Of a stretch of DNA of 64,000 nucleotides, positions 1 through 11,800 are shown one piece after another. The stretch is from Ariolimax columbianus. Lineage: Eukaryota > Mollusca > Gastropoda > Stylommatophora > Arionidae. Each line of letters opens with the position of its first letter. Positions within the stretch are counted from its first letter, which is position 1. The notes under the pieces are model-generated. The model did not search any database. It saw nothing but the letters and a program-made list of their open reading frames with translations, and was not told the DNA's origin. The stretch covers positions 158,245,674 to 158,309,673 of the forward strand of contig JAVGWX010000002.1 of NCBI GenBank assembly GCA_036924085.1, in the 5' to 3' direction. A program made the position numbers and the translations under genes.

Positions 1-606
1 CTAATTTTACACTGCACTACAAGATTCTGATCTGATTTTACTCTACTCGTTATTCACGGCGAAAGTACGTTTCGAACTCACGGTACGCTGCAGTCGATCC
101 AGTTGTAAATTAATATGTGACTTGTTAAGGTAGCAAAGACAGCGAGGAAGGGTAATTTGTCACACCAACTTATAAACTAGATGTAACTTACTCAATTAAA
201 GTCTCCAACACTTCTTCCCCAACAACACTATCTGCTATGAGACTACCTTTACCTAATTTCTTGTTTCATATTTATCTTGAGTTGGTTTCATTCTGTTCCA
301 TTTCACTTACACGACACTCCATTGGCTGTTATACTCATTACGTGGTATTTGAAATGTAGTGTTTGCTGTACTGATTGCCCGAATACATAACTCAGTTCCA
401 TATTTGCTCCTTTCGTAAAGACTAGTTTCTGTTTTAAGGAGGCTACCGAACAAATGTTCACCTTGGACATTTATTGGAGACGCGTATTTCTTGAGCGTGA
501 ACATCATTATTAAGTATAACAAAACAACAAGGCATCATGTACACTGGTGCAACTGTCGCAAAGTGAGGACTAACACAGATGATGATACTTACGCGATTAC
601 ATTGTG
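1..606. other. No recognisable feature
   Basis: AT-rich single-copy-looking sequence with short open frames only. I see no protein motif, RNA gene or repeat in it. The 33-bp minisatellite begins at its right edge. Confidence 0.5.
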
Positions 607-1405
607 ACTGGCCGTCTAGACACTGGCTAATTGTAACTGTCTGGCCGTCTAGACACTGGCTAATTGTAACTGTCTGGCCGTCTAGACACTGGCTAATTGT
701 AACTGTCTGGCCGTCTAGACACTGGCTAATTGTAACTGTCTGGCCGTCTAGACACTGGCTAATTGTAACTGTCTGGCCGTCTAGACACTGGCTAATTGTA
801 ACTTTCTAGCCGTCTAGACACTGGCTAATTGTAACTGTCTGGCCGTCTAGACACTGGCTAATTGTAACTGTCTGGCCGTCTAGACACTGGCTAATTGTAA
901 CTGTCTGGCCGTCTAGACACTGGCTAATTGTAACTGTCTGGCCGTCTAGACACTGGCTAATTGTAACTGTCTGGCCGTCTAGACACTGGCTAATTGTAAT
1001 TGTCTGGCCGTCTAGACACTGGCTAATTGTAACTGTCTGGCCGTCTAGAATCTGGCTAATTGTAACTGTCTGGCCGTCTAGACACTGGCTAATTGTAACT
1101 GTCTGGCCGTCTAGAATCTGGCTAATTGTAACTGTCTGGCCGTCTAGACACTGGCTAATTGTAACTGTCTGGCCGTCTAGACAGTGGCTAATTGTAACTG
1201 TCTGGTCGTCTAGACACTGGCTAATTGTAACTGTCTGGCCGTCTAGACACTGGCTAATTGTAACTGTCTGGCCGTCTAGACACTGGCTAATTGTAACTGT
1301 CTGGCCGTCTAGACACTGGCTAATTGTAACTGTCTGGCCGTCTAGACACTGGCTAATTGTAACTGTCTGGCCGTCTAGAATCTGGCTAATTGTAATTGTC
1401 TGGCC
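607..1405. repeat. 33-bp minisatellite, about 24 copies
   Basis: Head-to-tail copies of a 33-bp unit containing CTGGCCGTCTAGACACTGG, with the 8-bp palindrome GTCTAGAC in nearly every copy. Copies are almost identical; the commonest variant changes GACACTGG to GAATCTGG. Because 33 is a multiple of three, one frame stays open as an 11-residue peptide repeat, but there is no sign of a gene around it. The array is interrupted at its right end by a LINE 3' fragment and resumes for about one diverged unit at 1684-1725. Confidence 0.97.
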
Positions 1406-1653
1406 ACAATAGACTGAGGTACCACCTATTCAACAAATTGAAGATAGGTGGCACTGACGAATGCCCGTGTGGTACCGGGAAAATGACCGCTGAACATTTG
1501 CTGCAAAACTGCCCGACAAACGAGGATCAGAGAGAGCAGATGTGGCCATCACCAGTGGCAACACTAGACACGCTCTATGGCAGTGTCGACAGCCTCAGGA
1601 TGACCGCTGCTTTTTTCGAAAAAATAAAGGTTGATGTCTGACTGCGTACGATG

Positions 1654-1683
<30 letters not shown>
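1400..1683 (+). mobile_element. I/Nimb-like LINE, extreme 3' end (copy 1)
   Basis: A 5'-truncated LINE copy of about 280 bp. It encodes the last ~75 residues of ORF2, including the zinc-knuckle-like motif CPCGTGKMTAEHLLQNCP, then a stop, GCGTACGATGAAGAAG and a (GAA)n tail at 1653-1683. It is nearly identical to 12277-12538 and to the minus-strand copy at 15159-15420. The array phase repeats around it: 1393-1405 and 1684-1696 are the same 13 bases with one mismatch, consistent with a target-site duplication. At the 5' junction CTGGCC belongs equally to array and LINE. Confidence 0.88.
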
Positions 1684-1686
<3 letters not shown>

Positions 1687-2450
1687 CTGTCTGGCCATCC
1701 AGACACTGCCTAATCATCTGTTGCTATAAAGGCCGCAATAAAGTACTCGCTGCAACCAGTAGGATGACCTAGCAAACCGTCCTGTTCAAGACACATGACG
1801 ACACAGGAAGATGACACGTTTCTCGTCAGAGATGATGACGGCGCACTTTGGCCTCTTCGTTATCGCTTGTAGCGCACTGCTCGGCCGAATACGAGTAGTT
1901 CATTCAATGCACTTTCCAGCAGCGAATCGAATACGAACGGAATATTCAGTGGTAATAACAGCCCTAATCTAGTTCATTTCCTGTATCTACCGTTTCCTCA
2001 TGGACCAATTTCCAATTGTAAGATGTTTAAAATACAATTTGGGGGACATTTTGTCAGCAGGTGTTCAGTGGGCCTTCCATCAGTGTCACAATTACATGCC
2101 AGGTAGTTGCACTCTTTCGTCAAGTTAATAATATAAAGATGAATGTACTTCCATAACATACACTGCCGTCTGGGATGTAGTGTTGGAAGTGTCAGATTTT
2201 TTGTGAGGTCCGTGGAACCACTTCCTTTCACCACTTCCTTGCTTTCTCTAATTGTTAGTCAGGTGTCCTTTATAACCGAGTAGACTAGAGCACAATGGAA
2301 TCAACGTGGGTTATAGAAAATATGCTTTTAAAATAGCTAAGGGACATTTAAACGATTGGCGTATTTTCTAGAACAATAAAATGAATTGTCACTTCGCCTA
2401 CAGTGAATACGGCACTGAATTTAGGTAAAAGAAACATGTATAGAGCATAA
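1684..2450. other. Array remnant, then no recognisable feature
   Basis: The first ~40 bases are a diverged unit of the 33-bp array. The rest contains only short frames in both strands and no motif I recognise. Confidence 0.5.
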
Positions 2451-2454
2451 TACG

Positions 2455-2560
2455 CACAAAGGCGTAACTCTCCACCCCCCCCCTACCGCATCCCCCGCCC
2501 ACGCGTATGGGGCATACCTGCGCACAAAGGCGTAACTCTCCGCCCCCTACCGCCTACCCG
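2455..2560. repeat. Two-copy tandem repeat, about 62 bp, C-rich
   Basis: Two adjacent copies of a segment beginning GCACAAAGGCGTAACTCTCC followed by a C-rich stretch and CCTACCGC. The second copy is shorter in the C run. No coding content. Confidence 0.8.
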
Positions 2561-2634
2561 CCACTGCACACAAATTATATCAGTTAATTAAAACAATTAC
2601 TCATAAGTCACACGAATTCCTTGTCTCGACTCTA

Positions 2635-2795
2635 CGTGTACAGAGGACAGTGCTAAAAGTCCGAGTTGTTTAATTTCACTAAACCTGTACAGAGGACAGT
2701 GCTAAAAGTCCGAGTTGTTTAATTTCACTAAACCTGTACAGAGGACAAAGGTCATGTGTTTGACTCCCCTCAACGTGTACAGAGGTCAGTGCTGA
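2635..2795. repeat. 49-bp tandem repeat, about 2.5 copies
   Basis: Repeats of a 49-bp unit containing GTACAGAGGACAGTGCTAAA and GAGTTGTTTAATTTCAC; the last copy is degenerate. It is followed by a short (AAAC)n run near 2805. Confidence 0.85.
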
Positions 2796-3400
2796 TTGAC
2801 ACAAACAAACAAACAAACTATACAAATACAGTAATGCTGGTAAAACTGGCATCCAGTATCTCGCTGTTTTAATTGTCCACGGCCCATGTTTTCTCTGACA
2901 TGTATTTGCACTGATGTCAATCCTACGATCTATTCCTGTACCCTGGCCAGGATTGTGTATTACTGTTTAGATAATTGCGGCTTTAATCACCATGTTATTC
3001 ATTCTTTCGCTTAGACTGGTTGGCTAATTGTGTTTATCTTCACCTTATTCTCAGACGAAGACCTTTGAGATGGAAAGTCTATCGGATTGCGTTTGTGTCC
3101 ATGCAGAACAGTCCATTATCTTTTGTCGTGTCATACACATCCGTGTTCTTTCCACCTTTATCAGAGTGTTAATTATCCTCTCTTACCTTGTCAACAATTC
3201 CCCAGAGTGGTTGCCAGATTGAGAAGGAGGGAACATGTGTAACTTGCAAGCATGTCGTCAAATAAATAGTGTTACACATGAGGCTAACAACCTCATAATG
3301 CGAAACCATTACAATGAAATCACCACAACAAATACTCGAAGACAGGCTTTCTGTAAGAGGACCAACTGTAGTGGTATCACTATGCTTCATTTGGAGCGAC
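2796..3400. other. No recognisable feature
   Basis: Short open frames of 60-80 codons on both strands overlap each other here and show no family motif. I do not call any of them a gene. Confidence 0.45.
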
Positions 3401-3404
3401 AAGA

Positions 3405-3525
3405 TGAATCATTAAACCAATCAACCAATTTATCAATAAATCATTCCACCAACCAACCAATGTATCAATAAATCAACCAACCAATTTATAAATTTACCAA
3501 TACACCAATTTATCTATACATAATT
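3405..3525. repeat. CCAA/ATCAA-rich low-complexity tract
   Basis: Imperfect repeats of short words such as AACCAATC, CAACCAA and ATCAATAAATC. Likely a decayed microsatellite. Confidence 0.7.
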
Positions 3526-3552
3526 AAAATTAATTGGAATGCGAACGATGCT

Positions 3553-4068
3553 GGGAAGTGAGCCGAGGATAGACGGACATAGAACAATGTGGGGACATGA
3601 TTCGACGATAGACCGACATAGAACAATGTGGGGACATAAGCCGAGGATAGACGGACATAGAACAATGTGTGGACATGAGCCGAGGATAGACGGATATAGA
3701 ACAATGTGGGGACATAAGCCGAGGATAGACGGACATAGAACAATGTGGGGACATGAGCCGAGGATAGACGGACATAGATCAATGTGGGGACATGAGCCGA
3801 GGATAGACCGACATAGAACAATGTGGGGACATAAGCCGAGGATAGACGGACATAGAACAATGTGGGGACATTAGCCGAGGATAGACGGATATAGAACAAT
3901 GTGGGGACATAAGCCGAGGATAGACGGACATAGAACAATGTGGGGACATGAGCCGAGGATAGACGGACATAGATCAATGTGGGGACATGAGCCGAGGATA
4001 GACGGATATAGAACAATGTGGGGACATGAGCCGAGGATAGACGGACATAGAACAATGTGGGGACATGA
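3553..4068. repeat. 39-bp minisatellite, about 13 copies
   Basis: Unit of 39 bp built on ACATAGAACAATGTGGGGAC and GAGCCGAGGATAGACGG. Alternating variants (ATGAGCC/ATAAGCC, GGACAT/GGATAT) give a weak two-unit pattern. 39 is a multiple of three, so 13-residue peptide repeats stay open on both strands; I regard these as non-coding shadows. Confidence 0.96.
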
Positions 4069-4322
4069 GTAGAGTGGGTGAATAGAGGGGGGGGGGAGTA
4101 GAGTGGCGGATTAGAGTGGGGGAGTAGAGTGGGTGAGTAGAGTGGGTGAGTAGAGTGGTGGAGTAGAGTGGAGGAGTAGAGTGGCGGAGTAGAGTGGCGG
4201 AGTAGAGGGGGGGATAGAGTGGGGGAGTTGAGTGGCGGAGTAATGTGGGGAGTAGATTAGGGGACTAGAGTGGGTGAGTAGAGTGGGGGAGTAGAATGGA
4301 GGAGTAGAGTGGGGGAGGGTGA
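4066..4322. repeat. GTAGAGTGG-rich minisatellite
   Basis: About 20 degenerate copies of a 10-13 bp word such as GGGGGAGTAGAGTGG directly abut the 39-bp array. The strand is purine-rich with variable G runs. Confidence 0.9.
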
Positions 4323-4398
4323 CGGTCTCTGTAACTTAGAGGTAAAGCCCTTGCCTCCAAAGAAACGAAAGCACACAACGGTAGGGATTGAAATCACG
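4322..4398 (+). mobile_element. tRNA-derived SINE head (probable)
   Basis: Contains a pol III type-2 internal promoter arrangement: A-box-like TAACTTAGAGG at 4332-4342 and B-box-like GGATTGAAATC at 4385-4395, with an anticodon-arm-sized middle. A CCA end and perfect cloverleaf pairing are absent, so a decayed SINE head is more likely than a tRNA gene. Its 3' body would run into the unlabelled sequence to about 4500. Confidence 0.55.
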
Positions 4399-4985
4399 CG
4401 TGTCAAGCGTTCCCTGGTCTTATGGGAGTTGAGATCAGCTCCTGATGCTATCGGAGATGGACGATACGTTTGGTAGTCTCGTCTATTTTTCTGAGCCATA
4501 CAAAAAAAACTTGACAGTTGAAAATTGAAAAGAGCAGGTTGTTAGCCGATGTCAGGGGTGTAACATAAAGGCTGAACGAAGGCTACCCCCTCCTTTCACT
4601 CCATCATGTAATAACAGAACATGGCAATCACCTATTTGTCAGCACACCCAATTGCAAGTAATAGAAACTATGCATTACCAGCCTCAATGTGAAGTGAAGG
4701 GAAATTATAGAAAGAGTATGATATAAAACGCGAGTCTGCCAAGGAAGAGCGCTTGCTTGAGAGGACAGAGCAGGAGTGTGTGCAACAAACAAACTGCTAG
4801 AACCATCCAATGCCCATACTCTTCTCAGTTTTATTAGAGCTACAGAGCACATTGAGTCGACAAAGAGAGCAGTTTTGTCGATTCTGTATACAAAACACAC
4901 GGAAAAGGTGTCGGAAATGAAATATCTAACACGTTAAACTGCAGAAATCGTCCCTTCGTTGATCTGTACTTTATAAATAACATGA
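4399..4985. other. Possible SINE body, otherwise no recognisable feature
   Basis: May include the 3' part of the SINE starting at 4322 (up to the A run at 4501-4508). The remainder has only short overlapping frames. Confidence 0.35.
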
Positions 4986-4995
4986 GCATATCTAA

Positions 4996-5693
4996 CGTTC
5001 ACACAGCTGTCTACACACACACACACACTGCACCTAACACAGCTGTCTACACACACACAGACGCTGCACCTAACACAGCTGTCTACACACACACACACAC
5101 GCTGCACCTAACACAGCTGTCTACACACACACACACACGCTGCACCTAACACAGCTGTCTACACACACACACACGCTGCACCTAACACAGCTTTCTACAC
5201 ACACACACACGCTGCACCTAACACAGCTGTCTACACACACACACACACTGCACCTAACACATCTGTCTACACACACACGCTGCACCTAACACAGCTGTCT
5301 ACACACACACACACGATGCACCTAACACAGCTGTCTACACACACACACACGCTGCACCTAACACAGCTGTCTACACACACACACACACGCTGCACCTAAC
5401 ACAGCTGTCTACGCACACACGCTGCACCTAACACAGCTGTCTACACACACACGCTGCACCTAACACAGCTGTCTACACACACACGCTGCACCTAACACAG
5501 CTGTCTACACACACACGCTGCACCTAACACAGCTGTCTACACACACACGCTGCACCTAACACAGCTGTCTACACACACACGCTGCACCTAACACAGCTGT
5601 CTACACACACACACTGCACCTAACACAGTTGTCTACACACACACACACTGCACCTAACACAGCTGTCTACACACACACACACACTACACCTAA
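4996..5693. repeat. Compound minisatellite with a nested CA microsatellite, about 18 units
   Basis: Each unit is CTAACACAGCTGTCTA + (CA)n + GCTGCAC. The CA run varies from about 4 to 9 repeats between units, so unit length drifts between roughly 33 and 44 bp while the flanking words stay nearly constant. Rare point variants (CTTTCTA, GATGCAC, CATCTG) mark individual units. Confidence 0.96.
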
Positions 5694-5937
5694 CGTCATT
5701 TATATATGATTGACTTGCACAAATTTGCTCCATCTTTGATGTCAAATTATTGTGCATTTTCTTATCATATCATTTTCAAAGCTCTGATTTTTGCAATTCC
5801 ATCAGCACAAATTTCTGGCGATTTCTTAGTGATCCATTTCAGGATTCTGCGAATTTATTTTAGGGAAATTGAATTAAGCTCTTCAACGGAAGTATACACG
5901 CAATTATCAGCTGTAGTTAACAAATATAAATAAGAAA

Positions 5938-7835
5938 CATACAGTAGCAATCGTCTTTGACTTACAACAGGCCTATGATCGGGTATGGAGAAACGGTCTC
6001 TTGATTGACTGACGTGGGGATAAGCGGAAAGCTGTACAACTGGGTAAAATATTTTCTCATTGACTGAACAATCCAAAGAGGAACAATTCAGTTTCCTCTA
6101 AAGAAGTCTTAGAGGAAGGCTTACCACAGGGCTCTGCTTTGAGCTGCACTCTCTTTCTCATTTACATAAATGACCTGGCTAAGCCTATCAAAGCTGAAAA
6201 AGCCATGTATGCTGATGATTTGGTAATATGGCAGAGCCATGAAGATGTAGAAAGTGCAGAACAAAGATTAAATGGAGACCTGAGAAGACTGCATGAGTAT
6301 TCTCAAATATGGAAACGGAAGATAAACTGTGAAAAGACTGTTTACACTATCTTTACCAATAGCCACAAAGTAGCAATGACAAAATCAGTCTGAGATTCGA
6401 CAAACAGAAACTGCCCAGAGAGGAATAGCCTACATATCTTGGAAACTCTAGACAGACAGTTCAGCCTCAAGAAACATGTTGCAAATGTTAACAATAAAGC
6501 GTTGAGGCTTCTATAGTTATTGAAGAGGCTCTCTGGTACAGCATTAGGATCAGACAAGGACACTCTGAGAGGCTTTTATCTTGGATATTTACGCTTTGCT
6601 TTAAAATACAGCAATGCACTCCTGACAACATGCCCACAGACGAATGTAGAGTCCCTGGACAGAGTGCAAAACAATGCCCTGCGCCTTATTAGTGGAGCAA
6701 TAAAACAAAAGTCAGTCCTCCACCACGTCAGTAAGATTAAAGACAGATATCACGTCCCAGATAAAAGACAAGAAACACAGAGAGCAACAAGACATTTTTC
6801 ACCACATGCATGTTTAAAAATGCAAGAAATTCAAACCAAACTAACAGATAATACAACAAGAAGTGATGATCCATTAGTCTTATGAGAGCATCACAGAGAA
6901 CGATTGACACCTACCCAGAAGAATGGATACATGTCTATACTGATGGATCTACTTTTAATGCCACCATTATGCCACCAGCGGGATAAGGAGTCTACATAGA
7001 GTATCCAGACAGAACATCTGATGAGCTGTTTGATGTATGTGGGGAGATTTGTTCTAATTATGAGGCAGAAATAACAGCATTGGAAGTAGCCCTGTACCAC
7101 TTGAGGACTGTATTTGATGCTTTCCCATCAAAAGCCAAAGCATCATAATCTTTACAAACTCATTATCTGCCCTTCAAGCTCTGGAAGATGGTGGTCAGCG
7201 TAAGCCTAAACTTACCCAAATATCCCTAGATGCCAGCCAACTTCTCATATTCCATGAAGTCATAATAGTTATGCAATGGATCCCTGGTCACTCACATATA
7301 CGTGGCAGTGACAGGACAGACAGACTGGCTAAGAAGGGAGCAAGTCAAGAACAACAATACACACCAACAACCATACAGACAGTCAAACAACTGGTGAAGA
7401 CTGCAAACAAAGAGGCCTGGCTGAATAGATGTGCAATGGGAAATACTGGGAGAGAAATCTACAAACATATGGCCATCCCAAATCCCAAAGACAACATCAA
7501 CCTCCTGAAAAGGAGAGACCAAAGCACCATTTTCCAACTTCGCACTCAACACATACAACTTAACAGCCACTTGAATAGAATCCAACCAGAACATACTCCA
7601 GAGTGCCGGCTGTGCACACATCCCTATGAAACTGTTGAACATTATCTTTTTGAATGTCCGCCTCTTGCGGGTATTAGGAAAGAGCTACTTCCTCCGAGAC
7701 CAGACAAATGGAACACTTTATACGGAACTAAACAACAGCTCACAAACACTTGCAGATACCACCACAGGGCATTGGGTCAAAGGGCAGGAGCCCACAAGCC
7801 GCTGGATCAATAACCAACCTAACCTAACCAACAAA
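5938..7835 (+). mobile_element. RNase H-bearing LINE, 5'-truncated and degenerate (LINE A)
   Basis: Starts inside the reverse transcriptase at motif A (FDLQQAYDRVW) and continues through EGLPQGSALSCTLFLIYIND, the catalytic YADDL (about 6208-6222) and the RT thumb region. RNase H follows with YTDGST near 6938 and WIPGHSHIRGSDRTDRLAKK near 7275, then a C-terminal zinc-knuckle-like CRLCTHPYETVEHYLFECP near 7605-7660. In-frame stops and frameshifts break it throughout, for example at 6015, 6391, 6883 and 6985. Gene order RT-RNase H-knuckle fits the I superfamily; the exact clade is uncertain. It ends in TAACC/CTAACC words near 7812-7830. Confidence 0.88.
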
Positions 7836-7904
7836 TATTGCCATGCAACTAAAAGTATCACATCCAGGCTGTAGACAGTCACCAACAGAGAAATGTTTTT
7901 TTTT

Positions 7905-8845
7905 AATTGAAGAGGTTGAAAGTGGATAAATGTCCAGGTCAAGATGGTATTCATCTGGAAGCGATATGTAAAATTAGAGACCAACTAGCAACAAATTAGC
8001 TTTATTATGTTCTCAATCACTTGCAAAAGGGATTATTCCACGGCATTAGGAAAGATGCAGGAGTGATCCCCTTATTAAAACAGGGCAAAAAATCAGATCC
8101 AGCAAACTATAGACCGGTGAGTTTAATGAGCATAACCTGTAAATTGTTAGAGTCAATAATCAAAGAAAACATTGTAATGCGTTTAGACAAGTTTAATCTA
8201 ATCAGAAATAGTCAGCATGGGTTTACTAGAGGGAGATCGTGCTTAACAAAACTATTAGAATTCATGAAGGAAGTTACTAAAATGATAGATAAAGGGAAGT
8301 CAGTAGATGTTATTTATCTAGATTTTGCAAGGGATGTTGATAGATTACCTCATCAAAGATTATTTAGAAAGTAAAAATCACAGAAATAGGTGGACAAGTT
8401 GCCAAATGGATTGAAAATTTGTTAACGGGAAGCAGGCAGAGAGTGAGCATAATTAAGGAGTACTCTTAATGGTGTGAAGTGAAAAGTGGAGTGCCACAGG
8501 GCTCGGTTTTTGGACCAATTTTATTCTTGATATGTATAAATGATTTGGACATTGATATGGGATCCATGATTGCAAAATTTGCTGATGACACAAAACTAGG
8601 CAGTAGTGTCTCATCTAAAGCAGAAGTGGATTTGTTGAGTTCGGATTTAGATAAATTTCGAGAATGGTCTGTAAGCTGGCAAATGGAGTTTAATGTAAAT
8701 AAATGTACAGTCATCCACATGGGTAGATCAAATATGGAATATAATTACAGAATTGGCGAGAACAATATTAGAAAGATAGAAAAGGAAAAGGACCTAGGGG
8801 TTATAATAGATCTTACCTGCAATGCGAGTGAGTATGTCCAAGTAG
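7905..8845 (+). mobile_element. CR1/jockey-like LINE, 5' half of a split copy (LINE B)
   Basis: Begins at the RT domain (DKCPGQDGIHLEA) and shows GKKSDPANYRPVSL, LIRNSQHGFTRGRSCL, motif A VDVIYLDF, then after a frameshift GVPQGSVFGPILFLICIND, the catalytic FADDTK near 8578, and WQMEFNVNKCTVIHMGR. The reading frame runs up to SEYVQV at 8845, where another LINE is inserted. It continues in sense at 12539. No RNase H is seen, unlike LINE A, so this is a different family. Confidence 0.9.
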
Positions 8846-11800
8846 CAAAATACTACAGTGGAATGCGGAGGGAGTCATTAACAAAAAACTTTCCCTAACA
8901 CATCTCCTGCATGAAGGTAAGATTGACGTGGCATGTATCCAGGAAACGCACCTCAACAAAAACCATAAATTCTCAATCAGAGGATACCAGACCTTCCGTC
9001 TAGATAGAGAAGGCCACAAAGGAGGGGTCCTGATACTGACCAGAAACTGCATACCGAGTAGCGCGGTATCTGTCAATCACACCGGACAAGCAGAAATTGT
9101 AGGAGTTGACATAATGGCTCAAGAGACGAAGCTCCGCATTTTCAATCTGTACGGACCACCAAATAGAGACCTATCGCTCTAGAGTATGGAGGTCAGAGAC
9201 TCCAACTGCATAGTAGTTGGAGATTTCAACAGCCACTCGGAGAGATGGGGATACTCTGACACAGACAGCAGAGGTGACGAAGTGGAAGATTGAAAGATAG
9301 ATGCAAATCTCTCCCTAATCAATAGGCCGGAGGATAGCCCTAGCTTCTATTCAAGAACATGGCATACCACCTCGACTCCAGATTTGGCCTTCTCCACACA
9401 GGACATACACCATAAAATAGACCGCCAGGTGCTAAACCAACTGGCAGGTAGCGACCACAGGCCGATCAGGCTAACCATTGACATGGAAGTAGGCCCACAG
9501 GAAACAAAACCGCTCCCACGTTGGAATTACAAACGAGCCGACTGAGACAGATTTGCAATCCTGACAGATGGGCTGTATGAAACCATCAACACACGAAACA
9601 CCAAAATGAAGCCCATGGTGGAAAGCCTAAGCAAGGCAATAATGCAAGCCGCCACTGAAACCATCCCAAGAGGAGCTAGGAAAAACTATAAGCCCTACTG
9701 GAATGATGAGTTGCAGAAAGTGGAAGATGCAGTAACAAATGCTAGGAACATGGCAGAGCGAGAAAAATCCATGGAGGCAAATATCGCCCTCAAAGCCGCC
9801 ACGGCGAAATACAAACACACTCTTAAGCAAACAGCAAGAGAAAGCTGGAAAAATAAAACGGAAAGCCTAAACCTGGACAAAGACGGGAACAAGCTATGGA
9901 AGCTAGTCAGAGCCATGAACGACGAAACCCCGTCAAATAAACAAATTACCATCAAGCAGGGCGAGAACTTGATCACAGGTAAGAAAGCCGCAAACGCCTT
10001 TGTCGATCACTAAGCCAGAGCAAACCACATCGAGGTCCCTGCAGATAAGCATACAGACATTAGCGAAGAGCTAAAGGGGCACGACAACATGAATACGGCA
10101 CCTGAAGAGCACATGATGGCCAAATTAACAATGCGCGAAATGGAAGAGGCTATGAAAACATTAAAGAAAAGGAAATCTCCCGGAAAAGACGGGATAACAA
10201 ACGAAATGCTGATGGGGCTGGGCCAAACAGCGAAGAGGAAACTGCTATCGGTCCTGAACCAAAGCTGGAAAAGGGGAATTGTACCCCAGGCATGGAAAGA
10301 CGCAATACTGGTACCAGTACCAAAAACAGGAAAGGATAAAACAGATCCAAATGGATACAGGCCCATCAGCCTACTGAGCTGTGTCGGCAAGCTGATGGAA
10401 CGGATGATAAACACCAGACTGATGTGGCATCTGGAAGAAAAACGAATACTAATTCCACAGCAAGCCGGCTTTAGAATGCACATATCCACTGAGGACCAGG
10501 TCATCCTCATAGCCCAGGAGATAGAAGATGCCTACCAGGTACAGAAACACACAGTAGCTGTTTGGGTGGATCTGGAAAAGGCATTTGACAAAGTCTGGAA
10601 AGACGGACTTAGAGTCAAGCTAAGAAGAAGTGATGTTTGTGGGAAAATGTACAAATGGATCAACCACTACCTCAAACAAAGAACGGCCAGAGTCTAAGTA
10701 CAAGGGCAGATGAGCAAAAAGGTGACACTCGAGCAGGGAGTACCCCAAGGGGGAGTACTGTCACCCACACTCTTCCTGGTATATATAAACTATATTACAG
10801 AGAATATACCAAGAAGAGTCCATAGCTCAATGTTTGCAGACGATCTGGCTATGTGGACCTCTGAAAAGAATCTCACCATAGCAAGAAATCGGATACAGAC
10901 GGCCCTAACATCGCTGGAAGAGTGGGCGAACTCATGGCTGGTCAAAATAAACGAGGAGAAAACCACATGCACAATATTCACGCTGTCATTAAAACCCCAA
11001 AATTCCAAATTAAGTCTAAATGGCAAATTCCTGCAGCCAAACGACAACCCAACCTATCTGGGAGTCACATTTGATCGGCGCATGACATGGAAAAGTCAGA
11101 TTGAGAGAAACCGAATGAAAGCCAGAGAAAGAATGGTAATCATGAGGAAACTTGCTGGCACAAGCTGGGGAGCAGACGAAGGCATACTAAAGAAACTGTA
11201 CACTGGAAGAGTGAGACCAGTTCTCGAGTATGGCATTGCGGCATGGACAACAGCAGCGAAGGCGAACTTCGATAAAGTTAGCAAACTTCAAAACCAAGCC
11301 ATGAGAATTATAACAGGTGGCATGAAGTCAACGCCAATTGTAGAACTTGAAAAGATTACAAAACTGCAATCCATGACCAATAGAAGAGACTGCAGAGCCC
11401 AGCTGTAGTCAGAGAAACTCCGAAGACTGACCGACCATCCAATGCATTAGAGACTAAACAATTTGGGAAATGGGAAACTAAAGCGGAAAAACTTTGCAGA
11501 AATAGCCAAAGCAAAGATGCACGAAGATTCCATAAACGCACTAACAACACCAAAACCCATCACTACTGTACGAAAACCTACCTGGAGGCAGGATATATTT
11601 CCAGAGGTGGTAGAAAATATACCAGGTATTGCAAACAAGAACTGCCAGAGTGAAAAAAAAAGGAGAGATACTACCAGAGGCTTCATAACGAAAAGCTACC
11701 CAAGCATGGACTGGACCCATGCATACACCGACGGTTCTGTAACAAATACTACACAGAACGGAGGGGCAGGAGCATTCCTGAACCTACCAAATGGCAGAAA

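Noticed and set aside
7812..7832. Interstitial telomere repeat (CCTAACCTAACC)
   Set aside because: Only about two to three CTAACC words, at a LINE 3' end; more simply the LINE's own tail.
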